Shown here in pieces: positions 25,398-34,405 of a stretch of DNA of 61,952 nucleotides. The stretch's first letter is position 1. Each line of letters starts with the position of its first letter. The translations under genes were made by a program, and so were the position numbers. The notes below the pieces were generated by a model. That model made no database searches. It was given only the letters and a program-made list of their open reading frames with translations, and was not told the origin of the DNA. The stretch is from a bacterium (GTDB lineage: Bacteria > UBP15 > UBA6099). The stretch is from NCBI GenBank assembly GCA_029564595.1, contig JAKQPS010000093.1:1-61952 (forward strand). The letters are read 5' to 3'.

Positions 25398-26462
25398 TCA
25401 GGAGACCGGTCCTTTCTTGAACAGCGAAGACGCCAGAGTTATCATTCCCGATCCTTTCTGGCGCGACCTGCGCAACGACGCGGACGCGAGGCTCAGCAGC
25501 CCGCCCGCCTCCCGCGCGTCGTACGGGTAGCACGATATGCCGAAACTATAGCTGAACTGGAACCGGTTGTCCGGCCCGAAACTTGTTTTCTCAAGGTTCT
25601 TCCGCATCCTCATTATTGGCACGAGCGAGTTCTTCGCGTCCGCCTCGGTGAGCAACATCATGAACTGCGTGTCGCTGTACCTGCACAGCAGGTCGGTGTT
25701 TCTGAACGCGTCCTTAAGTCTAGCTGCGAGCCGGGCGAGCGCTTTGCGGGTCTCCTGCTCCCCGTACACCTTCGAAAAATCCGGCATGTCCTCTATCTCC
25801 ATCAACGCAAGCGAGAACACCTGATTTTTCCGTTGCGCCCGCGCGACTTCCTCCTCCAGCCTCGCCCGGAAATACCTGAAATTCTTCAGCCCCGTCACTG
25901 TGTCCGTTATGGTGTGCGACTGGAGCTTCTCTTCCAGTTCCCTGATCTTCTTTTCAAGCTCCGAGGCCGCCTTCTCCTGATCGAGGTACATCATTTTGTA
26001 CTTCTCTTCCTGTGACACCCGGAACCTCTGCACCGACACCGCCCAGACCGCCATCACTATCGCCGCCCACATGAACGCCTGATACAACGTCCCTTGCTGA
26101 GCGAAGCTCGCAAACGCGACGATGCCCGCCGCGAGGGCCACAGACACCGCAAGCGACAGGTCTGGGGCAAACCTGTACACCGCCGACACCGCAAGCAGCG
26201 GGATGAAATAGACCGCCCATGAATTCAGCCCGCCGAGGAACCACACGCACGCGCCGACCGCCGCCGCGTCTATGATGAAAAACAGCCACGCCCCGGCGGC
26301 CCACCTCTCCGGAATAAACAAAGACAGCGCCACCGCAGCCATCGTCGCGGCCAGCGCCAAAATCGACGTCTCAAACCTCGCCGCTGGGTTGCCCAGCGCC
26401 CCGATAAACGCCAGATACACCAGAACCATGCCGAAACACGCCCGGACTAGCCCGACCGTCAT
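25398..26462 (-). CDS. Membrane protein with degenerate GGDEF domain
   Basis: The 354-residue form from ATG 26462 has about six membrane helices (residues 5-145) and a coiled-coil linker (155-183). A diguanylate-cyclase fold starts at TDTVTGLKNFRYF. The catalytic GGDEF loop is replaced by SDTQF (263-267), so cyclase activity is unlikely. Arg254-x-x-Asp257, the position of the c-di-GMP inhibitory I-site, is kept. This points to a possible c-di-GMP sensor rather than a synthase. A longer form from TTG 26555 would begin inside a TTGACA promoter box and lacks a ribosome site, so it is disfavoured. Stop to next start is 3 bp. Confidence 0.8.
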   Translation of the reverse strand: MTVGLVRACFGMVLVYLAFIGALGNPAARFETSILALAATMAAVALSLFIPERWAAGAWLFFIIDAAAVGACVWFLGGLNSWAVYFIPLLAVSAVYRFAPDLSLAVSVALAAGIVAFASFAQQGTLYQAFMWAAIVMAVWAVSVQRFRVSQEEKYKMMYLDQEKAASELEKKIRELEEKLQSHTITDTVTGLKNFRYFRARLEEEVARAQRKNQVFSLALMEIEDMPDFSKVYGEQETRKALARLAARLKDAFRNTDLLCRYSDTQFMMLLTEADAKNSLVPIMRMRKNLEKTSFGPDNRFQFSYSFGISCYPYDAREAGGLLSLASASLRRSRQKGSGMITLASSLFKKGPVS

Positions 26463-26526
26463 TTCTCTTTTGTTTAGGCGCTCTTCCAATATATCGTCCC
26501 GTTGACATGCGTATAGGGATTGTTCT

Positions 26527-26555
26527 AATATTAAACGGCGTGCGGATGGTGTCAA
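26527..26555 (-). promoter_or_regulatory. Putative sigma70-type promoter for GGDEF-DUF2723 operon
   Basis: On the minus strand a perfect TTGACA lies at 26555-26550, followed after 16-17 nt by TAATAT/AATATT. Transcription from here would leave a leader of about 55-60 nt before ATG 26462. Confidence 0.5.
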
Positions 26556-26610
26556 GCTTTTTAAGCTCTCGACCGGCGCTTTCCCATAGTCTTCACAGGA
26601 GTTCTATTAT

Positions 26611-28464
26611 ATGGCAAACGGCGACAATCAAGGCCTTTTCAAGCTAAGCTACGAAGCTCAGGGCGTTAAAATCGCCTTCTCGCCAGACAGCTTCAACGAC
26701 ACCGCGGCCGCTTTCACCGCCGCAAAAGAGACCCTCCTCGACAAACGCGTCGATCAGGTCGACTTCGGCGCGATCGAAAACGCCCTCAACAGCAAAAACA
26801 CCGAGCCTTTCGTCGTCGCCCCCCCACAGCCCGAAGCCGTCAACGGCACAGTTACTGCCAAACTGAATGAATTGAAAGACAAAGTCCTCATAAAAATCGA
26901 CCCCCCCATGGGCAGAGGCAAAAAAGCCGAGATCAAAGACGTCATGGAAGCCGTCAAAACCGCCGGCGCCGCAACCTTCTTCCTCGACCTAGAAAAAATC
27001 GAGAACATTATTTCTTCCATAAGATTCAGAGATTTCATAGAAGTCGGCGAGATGCGCCACGGCAGGTTCGACATCAACATCTCCAAAGACTCCACCCAAG
27101 CCCTCATCAAACTCCAGCCTCCCTTCGGCGGCAACCCCATCGATAAAAGCGACATTCTTTCCTACCTCAAAAGAAACGAAATCACCACCGGCATCATGAT
27201 GGACGCCATAGACAAAATCATCAAAGAGGGCCTCTACAATCAGGACCTCGTCATCGCCAAAGGCCAGCGGCCCGAAGACGGACAGGACGGCGAGATAGAA
27301 TACTTCTTCGACATCAACGCCGGAAAACCGAAACCAAAAGTCGACGAGGAAGGCGAAGTCGATTTCAAAGAACTCAACCTGTTCCACAAATGCAAAGCGG
27401 GCGACCCCCTCGCAAGGAAAAAACCCGCCACCCCCGGAAGACCGGGAATCACTATCTACGGCGCGCCCATCGCTCAGCGCGCCGGACGCGACATCCCCAC
27501 CCCCATCGGCCTCAACACCAAACCCGCCCCCTCCGATCCCAACCTCATCCTCGCCGCCGTTGACGGCCAGCCCAAACTCACAAGCAACAAAGTGAACGTC
27601 ATCCCCGTCGTCGAGATTCCCGGCGACGTCGACTACTCAACAGGCAACATCGACTTCACCGGCTCGGTGCATGTTCGCGGCAGCGTCCTGTCCGGATTCA
27701 CCATCCGCGCCATGGGCGATATCCAGATCGGCGGCAGCGTCGAAATCTGCACCATCGAGTGCGGCGGCAACATGATCGTCAAACAGGGAATCCTCGGACA
27801 AGACAAAGCCCTCATCGTCTGCCGCGGCAACCTCACCGCCAAGTTCATCGACAAAGCCACCATCTACGCCGACGGCGACGTCTATGTCGACGAATCCATC
27901 ATGTACTCCAAAATCAGCAGCTCCGGAAAAGTCGTCCTCTCCGGAAAAAAAGGCTTCATCATGGGCGGCGTCACCCGCGCCGCAAAAAGCGTCTCCTGCA
28001 ACCAAGTCGGCACTCCCACCCAGACCCCCACCTTCATCGAAGTCGGCGGCAGCCCCACCCTCCGCGAAGAACTCGACAAAATGCAGAACGAAATTAAAGA
28101 CGCCGAAAAACAAGTCGAGATGCAGAGCAAATCCCTCGAAAGCTCCGAAAAACGCAAACATTGCTCCCCCGAACAGATAACAGACGAACAGCAGCAGCGC
28201 ATCCTCCTCATGTCCCGCGACCGCTTCGCCCTCCTCGCAAAACTCCGCGCCTTCAAGGAAAAAAAGGAAGACCTCGAAGAAAAACTCGTCAGACTAAAAA
28301 GCGCCGGACTCAAAGTCCACGTCAGAAAAAAAGTCATGCCCGGCGTCAAAATCACCATCAAAAACGCCTCGTGGCTCTCCGCAGACTCCCTCGACTTCGC
28401 CACCTTCAGAGAATACGACGGCGAAATCGAGTTCGGCCCCTACGAAGCCGAAGCGGACAAATAA
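26611..28464 (+). CDS. FapA-family (DUF342) protein
   Basis: The 617-residue protein has an N-terminal FapA region with KIDPPMGRGKKAEIKDVM. A central beta-helix of short strands, GDVDYSTGNIDFTGSVHVRG through GDIQIGGSVE to GDVYVDES (about 340-460), is the core of FapA/polymer-forming proteins. A long coiled coil (about 495-575) and a short beta-rich end follow. FapA members act in cell-envelope or polar localisation; the name comes from a flagellar-placement role that is not general. No flagellar gene is present in this window. AGGAG at 9 nt fixes the start. It is divergent from the GGDEF operon. Confidence 0.85.
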   Translation: MANGDNQGLFKLSYEAQGVKIAFSPDSFNDTAAAFTAAKETLLDKRVDQVDFGAIENALNSKNTEPFVVAPPQPEAVNGTVTAKLNELKDKVLIKIDPPMGRGKKAEIKDVMEAVKTAGAATFFLDLEKIENIISSIRFRDFIEVGEMRHGRFDINISKDSTQALIKLQPPFGGNPIDKSDILSYLKRNEITTGIMMDAIDKIIKEGLYNQDLVIAKGQRPEDGQDGEIEYFFDINAGKPKPKVDEEGEVDFKELNLFHKCKAGDPLARKKPATPGRPGITIYGAPIAQRAGRDIPTPIGLNTKPAPSDPNLILAAVDGQPKLTSNKVNVIPVVEIPGDVDYSTGNIDFTGSVHVRGSVLSGFTIRAMGDIQIGGSVEICTIECGGNMIVKQGILGQDKALIVCRGNLTAKFIDKATIYADGDVYVDESIMYSKISSSGKVVLSGKKGFIMGGVTRAAKSVSCNQVGTPTQTPTFIEVGGSPTLREELDKMQNEIKDAEKQVEMQSKSLESSEKRKHCSPEQITDEQQQRILLMSRDRFALLAKLRAFKEKKEDLEEKLVRLKSAGLKVHVRKKVMPGVKITIKNASWLSADSLDFATFREYDGEIEFGPYEAEADK

Positions 28465-28570
28465 CCCGTCTGTTAACTAAACCGTTTTTTCTCTGCAATC
28501 TTTCCTTTTCTTTTGCCACCTCTCTTGCCTGATTGTGTCTATTTTCAGTTGATTCTACCCGGAAGAATTT

Positions 28571-28800
28571 GAACCCGAATCCGCCATTAGGATTCGGACG
28601 CGATTGTTCAGAGCGGATGAAACGCGAGACGCAAGGCGCGTTTTTGCAGCAGGGGCGGGGTTGCCCCGCCCCAAATTATCGTAGTTATTGGGCGCGGAAA
28701 CCGCGCCCCTACTGAACAAAAAATGTGGCGTCAACGAAGCTGTTCGCCGCTATGAAAATCGCCCCCGGTTCGCTGGCTATATCGGCGAATCCGGGATGAA
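28571..28800. repeat. Rep-C composite repeat, copy 2
   Basis: Same order as copy 1, including both nested GC hairpins. The right-end hairpin is altered: GTTCGCTGGCTATATCGGCG instead of the GTCGGCTC..CGACGA type. The gap 28465-29253 holds only repeats. Confidence 0.72.
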
Positions 28801-28834
28801 CAAGCTTCCTTTGATAATCCTTTCCCAATTCTTT

Positions 28835-28943
28835 TCACATGAGCGCGGCGGAGCGCAGGCGCGAACGCGCCTGCTTCGCCGCGCGCATCGAAATATTTTG
28901 AAAGGGATTTTAAGGGAAAACTTTTTCAAAAGTTTTCCCTTAA
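28835..28943. repeat. Rep-B palindromic repeat, copy 2
   Basis: First hairpin at 28843-28884 uses GCGCGGCG/CGCCGCGC and an inner CAGGCGCG/CGCGCCTG, very different in sequence from the other copies. The second hairpin, 28910-28943, is the perfect TTAAGGGAAAACTTTT/AAAAGTTTTCCCTTAA stem. Confidence 0.75.
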
Positions 28944-28966
28944 CAGCATTAAAGCGCCCCGGCGGT

Positions 28967-29048
28967 TCAAGGAAACTTTGAAAAGTTTCCTTGAAAATCC
29001 ATTTCCTTGCGCGTCGGGAAGGGACGTTACCGCGTCCCTTCCCGACGC
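28967..29048. repeat. Rep-G double hairpin, copy 2
   Basis: Hairpin 28967-28994 (TCAAGGAAACTTT/AAAGTTTCCTTGA), then 29011-29048 with a perfect stem GCGTCGGGAAGGGACG and its complement. Confidence 0.65.
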
Positions 29049-29106
29049 TCCTTTGAAATCATTTATAAATAAGATTCCGCTGAAAACCCCTTTTCCAATA
29101 TCTTTT

Positions 29107-29212
29107 CACATGATACGCGCCAAAGGCAGAAGCGAAGCTCTGCCTTTGGCGCTAACATGAAATATTTTGAAAGGGATTTTAAGGGAAAACTTTTTCAAAA
29201 GTTTTCCCTTAA
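29107..29212. repeat. Rep-B palindromic repeat, copy 3
   Basis: First hairpin 29117-29152 has a perfect 14-bp stem GCGCCAAAGGCAGA. Compared with copy 1, two G:C pairs have become A:T on both arms. The second hairpin at 29179-29212 is identical to that of copy 2. Lying downstream of the leftward HTH gene, it may act as its terminator. Confidence 0.75.
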
Positions 29213-29253
29213 CTCCCCTCTTCTCCTCCCTTTTCCCCCACCTCTAAAACGCC

Positions 29254-30288
29254 TTAAATATCGCCTTTTTTCTTTCGGCCCTTGAAGAAAAACTTGCCGC
29301 CCTTTTCAGTTTCGGCGGACTCGATTGCGGGCGGCGCGGGCGAGGCGGACTTCTTAGGCTCCGCCTTGCCGTAAATGTCCCCCACAGTCTTCTTTCGGAG
29401 ATCGTCTTTCAGCTTTTCTGCCTCGCGTTTCGCGCGCACGTACAACTCCCTGAACCTCGCTGCCTCCTCGTCCCTTTTCCTCAACTCCTCGTCCCTTTTT
29501 CGCAACTCATCCTTGAGGCCGCCGATGGTCGATGCCGGAGGCGCGATTGCGGCCGGTTCCAGAATCGGAGCCGCCGGGGGCGCCACCACTGCCGGCTCCG
29601 CCGCCGGCGCGGGATTTATCTCTATATCCGGACGCCTCGGCTCCGGCGCCCGCAACGTCGGCTTCGCCGCCCCGCCCTGCCCCGACATCTTTTCGAGCCG
29701 GGACGCGACCTCTCCCGGTATGTAATATATCGCACCCTGCGTCCTCTCCAGCATATCCAGCGCCTTCGCCATCCCGTCCTGTCCCTCTTTCAGCATTCTC
29801 AGCGCCGACTCGTTGAAACTATATGTCATCTTTCGCGTCTGTTTGATATCGTCGGCGGCAGGCGCCAGCTTCTCCACTATTTCCCTTATCCTTATCAATT
29901 CATTCGCCAGCGTCGTCACGATGAACTCCTGCCTCTGCGCCTGCTCGGACAACTTGGCCACCGCCCTATCCATCTTCTCGATGAAGATGTTCGCCTCTTC
30001 CTCGCTCACCGCCGCCCTCTTCACAAGCTCATCCGGATTCATAGGAAAAATGTCCGCCAGCTCGCTCTCGGTGTCCTCCCAAGAAAGATGCCGGTCCACC
30101 CTCCGCTCCCGGATGGCCTTGAACACCTCCTCGGCCTCCGCCCTGTACCTCTTCTCGCGCCCCGACCCCACATACGGTATGAACTGCGGATACGCGTCCC
30201 TGTACTTCCTGAGCGTGCTCTCCGGAAGATTCAACCTCTGCGCTATGTCTTTAAGTGTGAATAAATCCATTCCGCCGGACATCTCCAT
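29254..30288 (-). CDS. MerR-type HTH protein with coiled coil
   Basis: The N-terminus has a winged-helix/MerR-like DNA-binding domain: LFTLKDIAQRLNLPESTLRK (about residues 7-26), then PYVGSGREKRYRAEAEEVF. After about residue 80 come helical segments with coiled-coil heptads (100-190), a Pro/Ala-rich linker (around 210-265), a charged heptad run with repeated RKRDEE units, and a basic end. No ligand-binding domain is visible. The layout resembles proteins linking DNA to a filament or polar structure as much as classical regulators. ATG 30288 has GGAG a few bases upstream. It shares a strand with the glycosidase gene 200 bp upstream. Confidence 0.65.
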   Translation of the reverse strand: MEMSGGMDLFTLKDIAQRLNLPESTLRKYRDAYPQFIPYVGSGREKRYRAEAEEVFKAIRERRVDRHLSWEDTESELADIFPMNPDELVKRAAVSEEEANIFIEKMDRAVAKLSEQAQRQEFIVTTLANELIRIREIVEKLAPAADDIKQTRKMTYSFNESALRMLKEGQDGMAKALDMLERTQGAIYYIPGEVASRLEKMSGQGGAAKPTLRAPEPRRPDIEINPAPAAEPAVVAPPAAPILEPAAIAPPASTIGGLKDELRKRDEELRKRDEEAARFRELYVRAKREAEKLKDDLRKKTVGDIYGKAEPKKSASPAPPAIESAETEKGGKFFFKGRKKKGDI

Positions 30289-30489
30289 TACTCTCCGTTC
30301 GCGCGCCCCGGCCCGCATCTTTCCAGCCTGCCAGACCTCGCGCGCCTATATTCCGAATGTCATTTATTATAACCGAACAATAATCCCCGTTTCATCTCCA
30401 ACCCATATTTCCCGCCCTGCCTTCGTTTCTTCTTTCTTCTTATCTTCGCGCCTTTGCGGTTAAAAGCGCCCGCCGCACGCTTTCGCTAT

Positions 30490-32781
30490 TCAGCAACACA
30501 CCAGCGACGTCCTCCCCAACCCCCCTGCTTCCCACCTCTTCCACACCGCTATCGCGATATGATTCGACCCTTTCGGATTCAATATCCCCCACGGCAGATA
30601 AAACCTCTTTTGCGGCCCCTTCTCATGCCAGTAACGCCCCATCAGATACCCGTTCACATAGATATTCGCCTTGCTGAACGCCTCCAGAATCTCCAAAGAC
30701 ACAGGCGCAGGTTCCGCCTCGTCAATATTCAAGTTAAATGTCGTTTCATACAACGCAACGCCTTCATTTTCGGGTTCCCAAAAATGCGGCAACGCTATCT
30801 TCTCTTTCGGTTTACAACAACTGAAAGACTTCTTAGGCAGAACCGGGCAAAGCCCCTCCTCCCCCTCAAGCAGCCCTCCTCGATACCTCCACGCCACCTT
30901 TGCCCCTATACACTTGAGCGACACTATTCCTCGCGGGTTGCGCGCGTCGTTCTCGAAATCCTTGTTGTGGCCCAGACTCTCCACCACTATCACGATGACA
31001 TTCTTTCCGCCCTGTTGATATTCGTGATGTATCGGTATATCGAACGTCTCCGGCACATCGTTGCCCACCCCGGAAGTGTTCCTGAAATTGTCCCTCGTCG
31101 CGGCCAGCTTGCCGTTCACATATACCGTGAAACAATGCCTCGCGTCTATCACTATCTTCGACAACCGCCCCTTGTACGTCCCTCTGAACCAGCAGTATCC
31201 ATAATGAATCCCCAGCGCGTCCATGTCCAGCCTCTTGCGCCCGTCCAACTGCTGCCACCCCGAATCGTCATACGCCAGATCAAGCTGCGGCGACGCCCCC
31301 GTCACCGTCCACTTCTCCAGCGCCGGCAGTTCCAACCTCGCCGGTTCCCGAACCGGAATCGTCCCAACATCGAACGGCTCCACCCTTTTCACCACTCTCC
31401 CCGCATGATCCGTCACGATAATCTTCATCTCCGCCCGCCCAAGCTTGAAATAATCATCGCAACCCGACACCTTCACGCGCGCCTCCGGGCCTCCTGTATT
31501 GCGAATGAATATATATTTATATTTTTTGGATTTCCGAACCTTGCAGAAAATCCTCGCCGGCCGATGCTCTACTCCTTCCACAGTCTCCGTTTCGAGGAAA
31601 TCCTCGCCCAGCGCGGTCACTTCATCTATCAGCCATTTCACGACATGCCACCGCTCCGTTGCCTGCCCGCATTCCGATATCGGAGCCGCCATGTCGTGCG
31701 ACGTATAAACATCCGGGCTGCCCAGATATCCCCATGTGACCCCACCCGCGAATAGAAAATAGTTAATCAACGTCGCCCGCTGGGCCAGAACCGACTTCGT
31801 GGCCAAATCCAACTGGTCCGTCCCAAGCAACGCCCTTACGCTGTCGTATCCCGGACCGCCCCACGAATCGAACCAGCTCGACTGAAATTCGGCGGCGAAG
31901 ATAGGCTCGTCCCTCTTAAACGCCTCATGCCCCTCCTCGACAATATCCGTCTTCGCGAATATATGCCTCTTGTCCCTCCAATCGGAATAAAAATCGTTTA
32001 TCGGATAGTCGTCTATAGCCATCATATCGACATCCGTCTGCCTCTCTCCGCAACTCAGTATGTCATTGTGAAAAATTGGAACCTTTATGCCCATTTCCCT
32101 CGACCACTCGCACAGCTTCGCGATATACGGATTCGACTCCGAGTTTTCCGACGTCTGGCGCGACAGTTTGGGCAAAATCTTGTAATTCAAGAAATTGAAC
32201 GCGTCCGAATTCGCCAGCTTGAACAACAACGAAGAATCGTATTTCCTTATCTGCGTCACAATTGTCGACATCGGCCCCTTCAGATGCGGCAGCAGGTTGA
32301 ACTCGTTCTCAGCCTGAAAAAGTATAAGGTTCTTCCTGCGCGCTATCCTCGGCGTTATCCTTTCCCACCATTCCCTGACATATTGCATGTAGATTTCGTC
32401 ATAAACCACTTTCCCGTCCGCCCGGCAGCGCAGAACAGGAGCCGGCTTTGCCAGCAACCACGCGGGCAACCCCCCGGCGTCTATCTCAGAACATATATAC
32501 GGCCCCGGCCGCGCGATCAGGTATAACCCCGCTTCCTCGACCTCGTCCATCAGCCTTTCAACATCCCTGTTCCCCGTGAAATCGTACTTTCCCTCCTTTT
32601 CGCTGTGATAGTTCCACGGAAAGTACACATCCACCGCGTTCAGCCCCGCATCCTTCATCAGCTTGAGAATCTTCTTCCACTGCCCCGTCTCCGGCAACCT
32701 GTAATAATGAAGCGCTCCGCTCCAGATGAAAACCCTCTTACCGTCTATCTTTAAACTGTATCTGTCTTTGGTTACCTTCAT
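30490..32781 (-). CDS. Glycoside hydrolase family 35 (beta-galactosidase)
   Basis: The 763-residue enzyme has the GH35 TIM-barrel start: FIWSGALHYYRLP, NAVDVYFPWNYHS, and LIARPGPYICSEIDAGGLPA. The acid/base is Glu160 in AENEFN and the likely nucleophile is Glu298 in AAEFQSSWFDSWGG. C-terminal beta-sandwich domains contain WFRGTYKGRL, IDARHCFTVYVNGK and IYVNGYLMGRYW. No signal peptide is seen, so it is probably cytoplasmic. ATG 32781 has GGAGG 8 nt upstream; the ATG 15 nt earlier has none. GH35 enzymes release beta-galactose from oligosaccharides. No sugar transporter is adjacent. Confidence 0.92.
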   Translation of the reverse strand: MKVTKDRYSLKIDGKRVFIWSGALHYYRLPETGQWKKILKLMKDAGLNAVDVYFPWNYHSEKEGKYDFTGNRDVERLMDEVEEAGLYLIARPGPYICSEIDAGGLPAWLLAKPAPVLRCRADGKVVYDEIYMQYVREWWERITPRIARRKNLILFQAENEFNLLPHLKGPMSTIVTQIRKYDSSLLFKLANSDAFNFLNYKILPKLSRQTSENSESNPYIAKLCEWSREMGIKVPIFHNDILSCGERQTDVDMMAIDDYPINDFYSDWRDKRHIFAKTDIVEEGHEAFKRDEPIFAAEFQSSWFDSWGGPGYDSVRALLGTDQLDLATKSVLAQRATLINYFLFAGGVTWGYLGSPDVYTSHDMAAPISECGQATERWHVVKWLIDEVTALGEDFLETETVEGVEHRPARIFCKVRKSKKYKYIFIRNTGGPEARVKVSGCDDYFKLGRAEMKIIVTDHAGRVVKRVEPFDVGTIPVREPARLELPALEKWTVTGASPQLDLAYDDSGWQQLDGRKRLDMDALGIHYGYCWFRGTYKGRLSKIVIDARHCFTVYVNGKLAATRDNFRNTSGVGNDVPETFDIPIHHEYQQGGKNVIVIVVESLGHNKDFENDARNPRGIVSLKCIGAKVAWRYRGGLLEGEEGLCPVLPKKSFSCCKPKEKIALPHFWEPENEGVALYETTFNLNIDEAEPAPVSLEILEAFSKANIYVNGYLMGRYWHEKGPQKRFYLPWGILNPKGSNHIAIAVWKRWEAGGLGRTSLVCC

Positions 32782-33100
32782 CGCGCCGTCCTCCATGCCG
32801 CAAAAATTATGTTTTCAAAATATTGTGTTTTTCAGTACCACAAAATAATACTATATCCATCCGCGCTTGTCTTTGCGTTGTGAATTTTATTTTTTGTGTT
32901 TTTCAAACAATTAAAAACACGCCTTCGCGTTTCTTGTTTGACCGCTCGTTTGCGATAATCAAAATGCGTCGCATTTCATAGTTTTTACAGTTTTTGTGTG
33001 CTTAAGACCCTTTTGCCGCATATACGGCCCACTGCGGTTCCATGCTTCAAAAATTGGGATTGTACAGGTTTTTTGTACAGAACTTTAACACGCGGTTTTT
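32782..33100. other. AT-rich gap, no gene
   Basis: Contains several TGTGTTTTT runs (near 32824, 32900 and 32990) and a TGTGAATTT, weakly similar to DnaA boxes. No convincing coding frame. Part of a 1.6-kb non-coding stretch between the glycosidase and the outer-membrane protein. Confidence 0.4.
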
Positions 33101-33560
33101 TGTAAATAAACATGCCTTTTTGTGGAAATGTTGAAAAGTTGTGTATAAACCGGCGCTGTTGAGACGCATTTTCAACATTTTTTCGTTTTTATCAGCAATA
33201 AAATCATTTTCACGGTGGTTTGTGCGTCATTATGCCCACAAGTTTTCAACATCCCCGGGATTATTTTTTTTCAGGGTCAAAGCGCTCCGTGTTTTACTTC
33301 GCCGATTTTGCGAAACAAGATGCTCTACCCCCTTTTTCGGTTCTGAGAAAAACACAAACACACCACCGATCCCTGCTGGCTTTCCATGTTCTTCATTGTG
33401 CTTTTTTGTGGAAACCGAATATGCCTAACTACACAAAACTCGCCTTCATTTACTATATCCATTTAAACAACTTATTATTTGGGATTACCTATAAATTATT
33501 GCTGTTTTCGCTCTTGCACAAAAGAAAATATTTCCTGATTACACGAATACTCAGCCAGTG
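33101..33560. other. Candidate replication origin segment (DnaA-box cluster)
   Basis: Within 460 bp lie TGTGTATAA at 33140-33148 (exact to TTWTNCACA on the minus strand), TGTGGAAAT at 33121 and TGTGGAAAC at 33407 (8 of 9 each). There are also three TGTTGAAAA/TTTTCAACA boxes (33129, 33170, 33242). An AT-rich run with TTATTATTT and TATAAATTATTG follows at 33465-33510 and could be an unwinding element. It is 2.3 kb upstream of dnaA. The short open frames here lack ribosome sites. The 237-bp dnaA-dnaN gap is a rival or second origin part. Confidence 0.4.
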
Positions 33561-33652
33561 AAAACGCACGATTTGGAGAGGGCGATTCTTCGCCACTCCG
33601 TAAACAGGCTATTTATCGCCTCTGTTTGAAGCGACTGAAGTCGCTTCTATAG

Positions 33653-33840
33653 CAACCCGATTCCGTCATTAGGATTCGGGAGCGATTGTTTAGAGCGGAT
33701 GAAATGCTAGGCGCAAGGCGCATTTTTGCAGTGAATAGAACTTATGGTTCATGAACAAAACAATGTGGCGGCAACGAAGCAGTTCGCCGCTATGAAAATC
33801 GCCCCGGTTCGTCGGCTCTATCGACGAATCCGGGATTAAA
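33653..33840. repeat. Rep-C composite repeat, copy 3
   Basis: Both outer hairpins and the core are present. The two nested GC hairpins of copies 1 and 2 are replaced by a short AT-rich palindromic segment (AACTTATGGTTCATGAAC). It is followed by an AAGCGGCGATGAATCGCCGC-type hairpin. From 33841 to 34405 I see no gene and no named element. Confidence 0.72.
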
Positions 33841-34405
33841 GCGGCGATGAATCGCCGCGCTCTAAATTTCGACTTCGTGCGCTAAATACTCCTTAAAACA
33901 AATATGCTGGCTGGACTTACAACGTTTCTTTAGTAATCAGGAAACATTCTGCTCACCTATTTTGTGTGACACCAGTGCGTCTTAATTTGTTTTGTATGAT
34001 GCATTATGATGCTTACTGGATTTGTATGCTATAATTTTGATGCTTCAAATGCTTTGTGCCTTTGGCTCTCTGCTATAAGTTGAAATTCTAGTTTCATCAG
34101 GTATTTAACGTCTTTATGAATTAAAGACGAATTCGAAATCCTGTGAGACTGGAGCCTCACAAAAAAGCGCAAGAGAACCTGCTGTAACAAAAACAAAGCG
34201 CTTTTCCGCTAACTCACGGAAAAACTCGCAGAGTCGGATTCCTGACGCTTCATTTTCAATTCTTTATCAACTGTGGTATTTTGAAGGCGTAAATCAGTTT
34301 GTGTTTTTGCGTGAACTTCATGTCCAATACTAGGCGCGAACGCGCAAGCGCGCAAATATTCATGATTTGCATTGTCAATAAAGGTTTTTTTGGCGCGCGC
34401 CTGTT

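Noticed and set aside
26463-26555. TTG start giving the GGDEF protein 31 extra residues
   Set aside because: The TTG is the first base group of a perfect TTGACA box and lacks a ribosome site; ATG 26462 fits the promoter.
33141-33561. Small forward frames in the AT-rich gap upstream of dnaA
   Set aside because: No ribosome sites, overlapping frames, and the bases are better explained as DnaA-box and AT-rich origin-like sequence.
33841-34405. tRNA or small RNA gene between Rep-C and the outer-membrane protein
   Set aside because: No cloverleaf or T-loop motif (GGTTCGAATCC-type) was found by eye; covariance-model search would be needed to exclude a small RNA.
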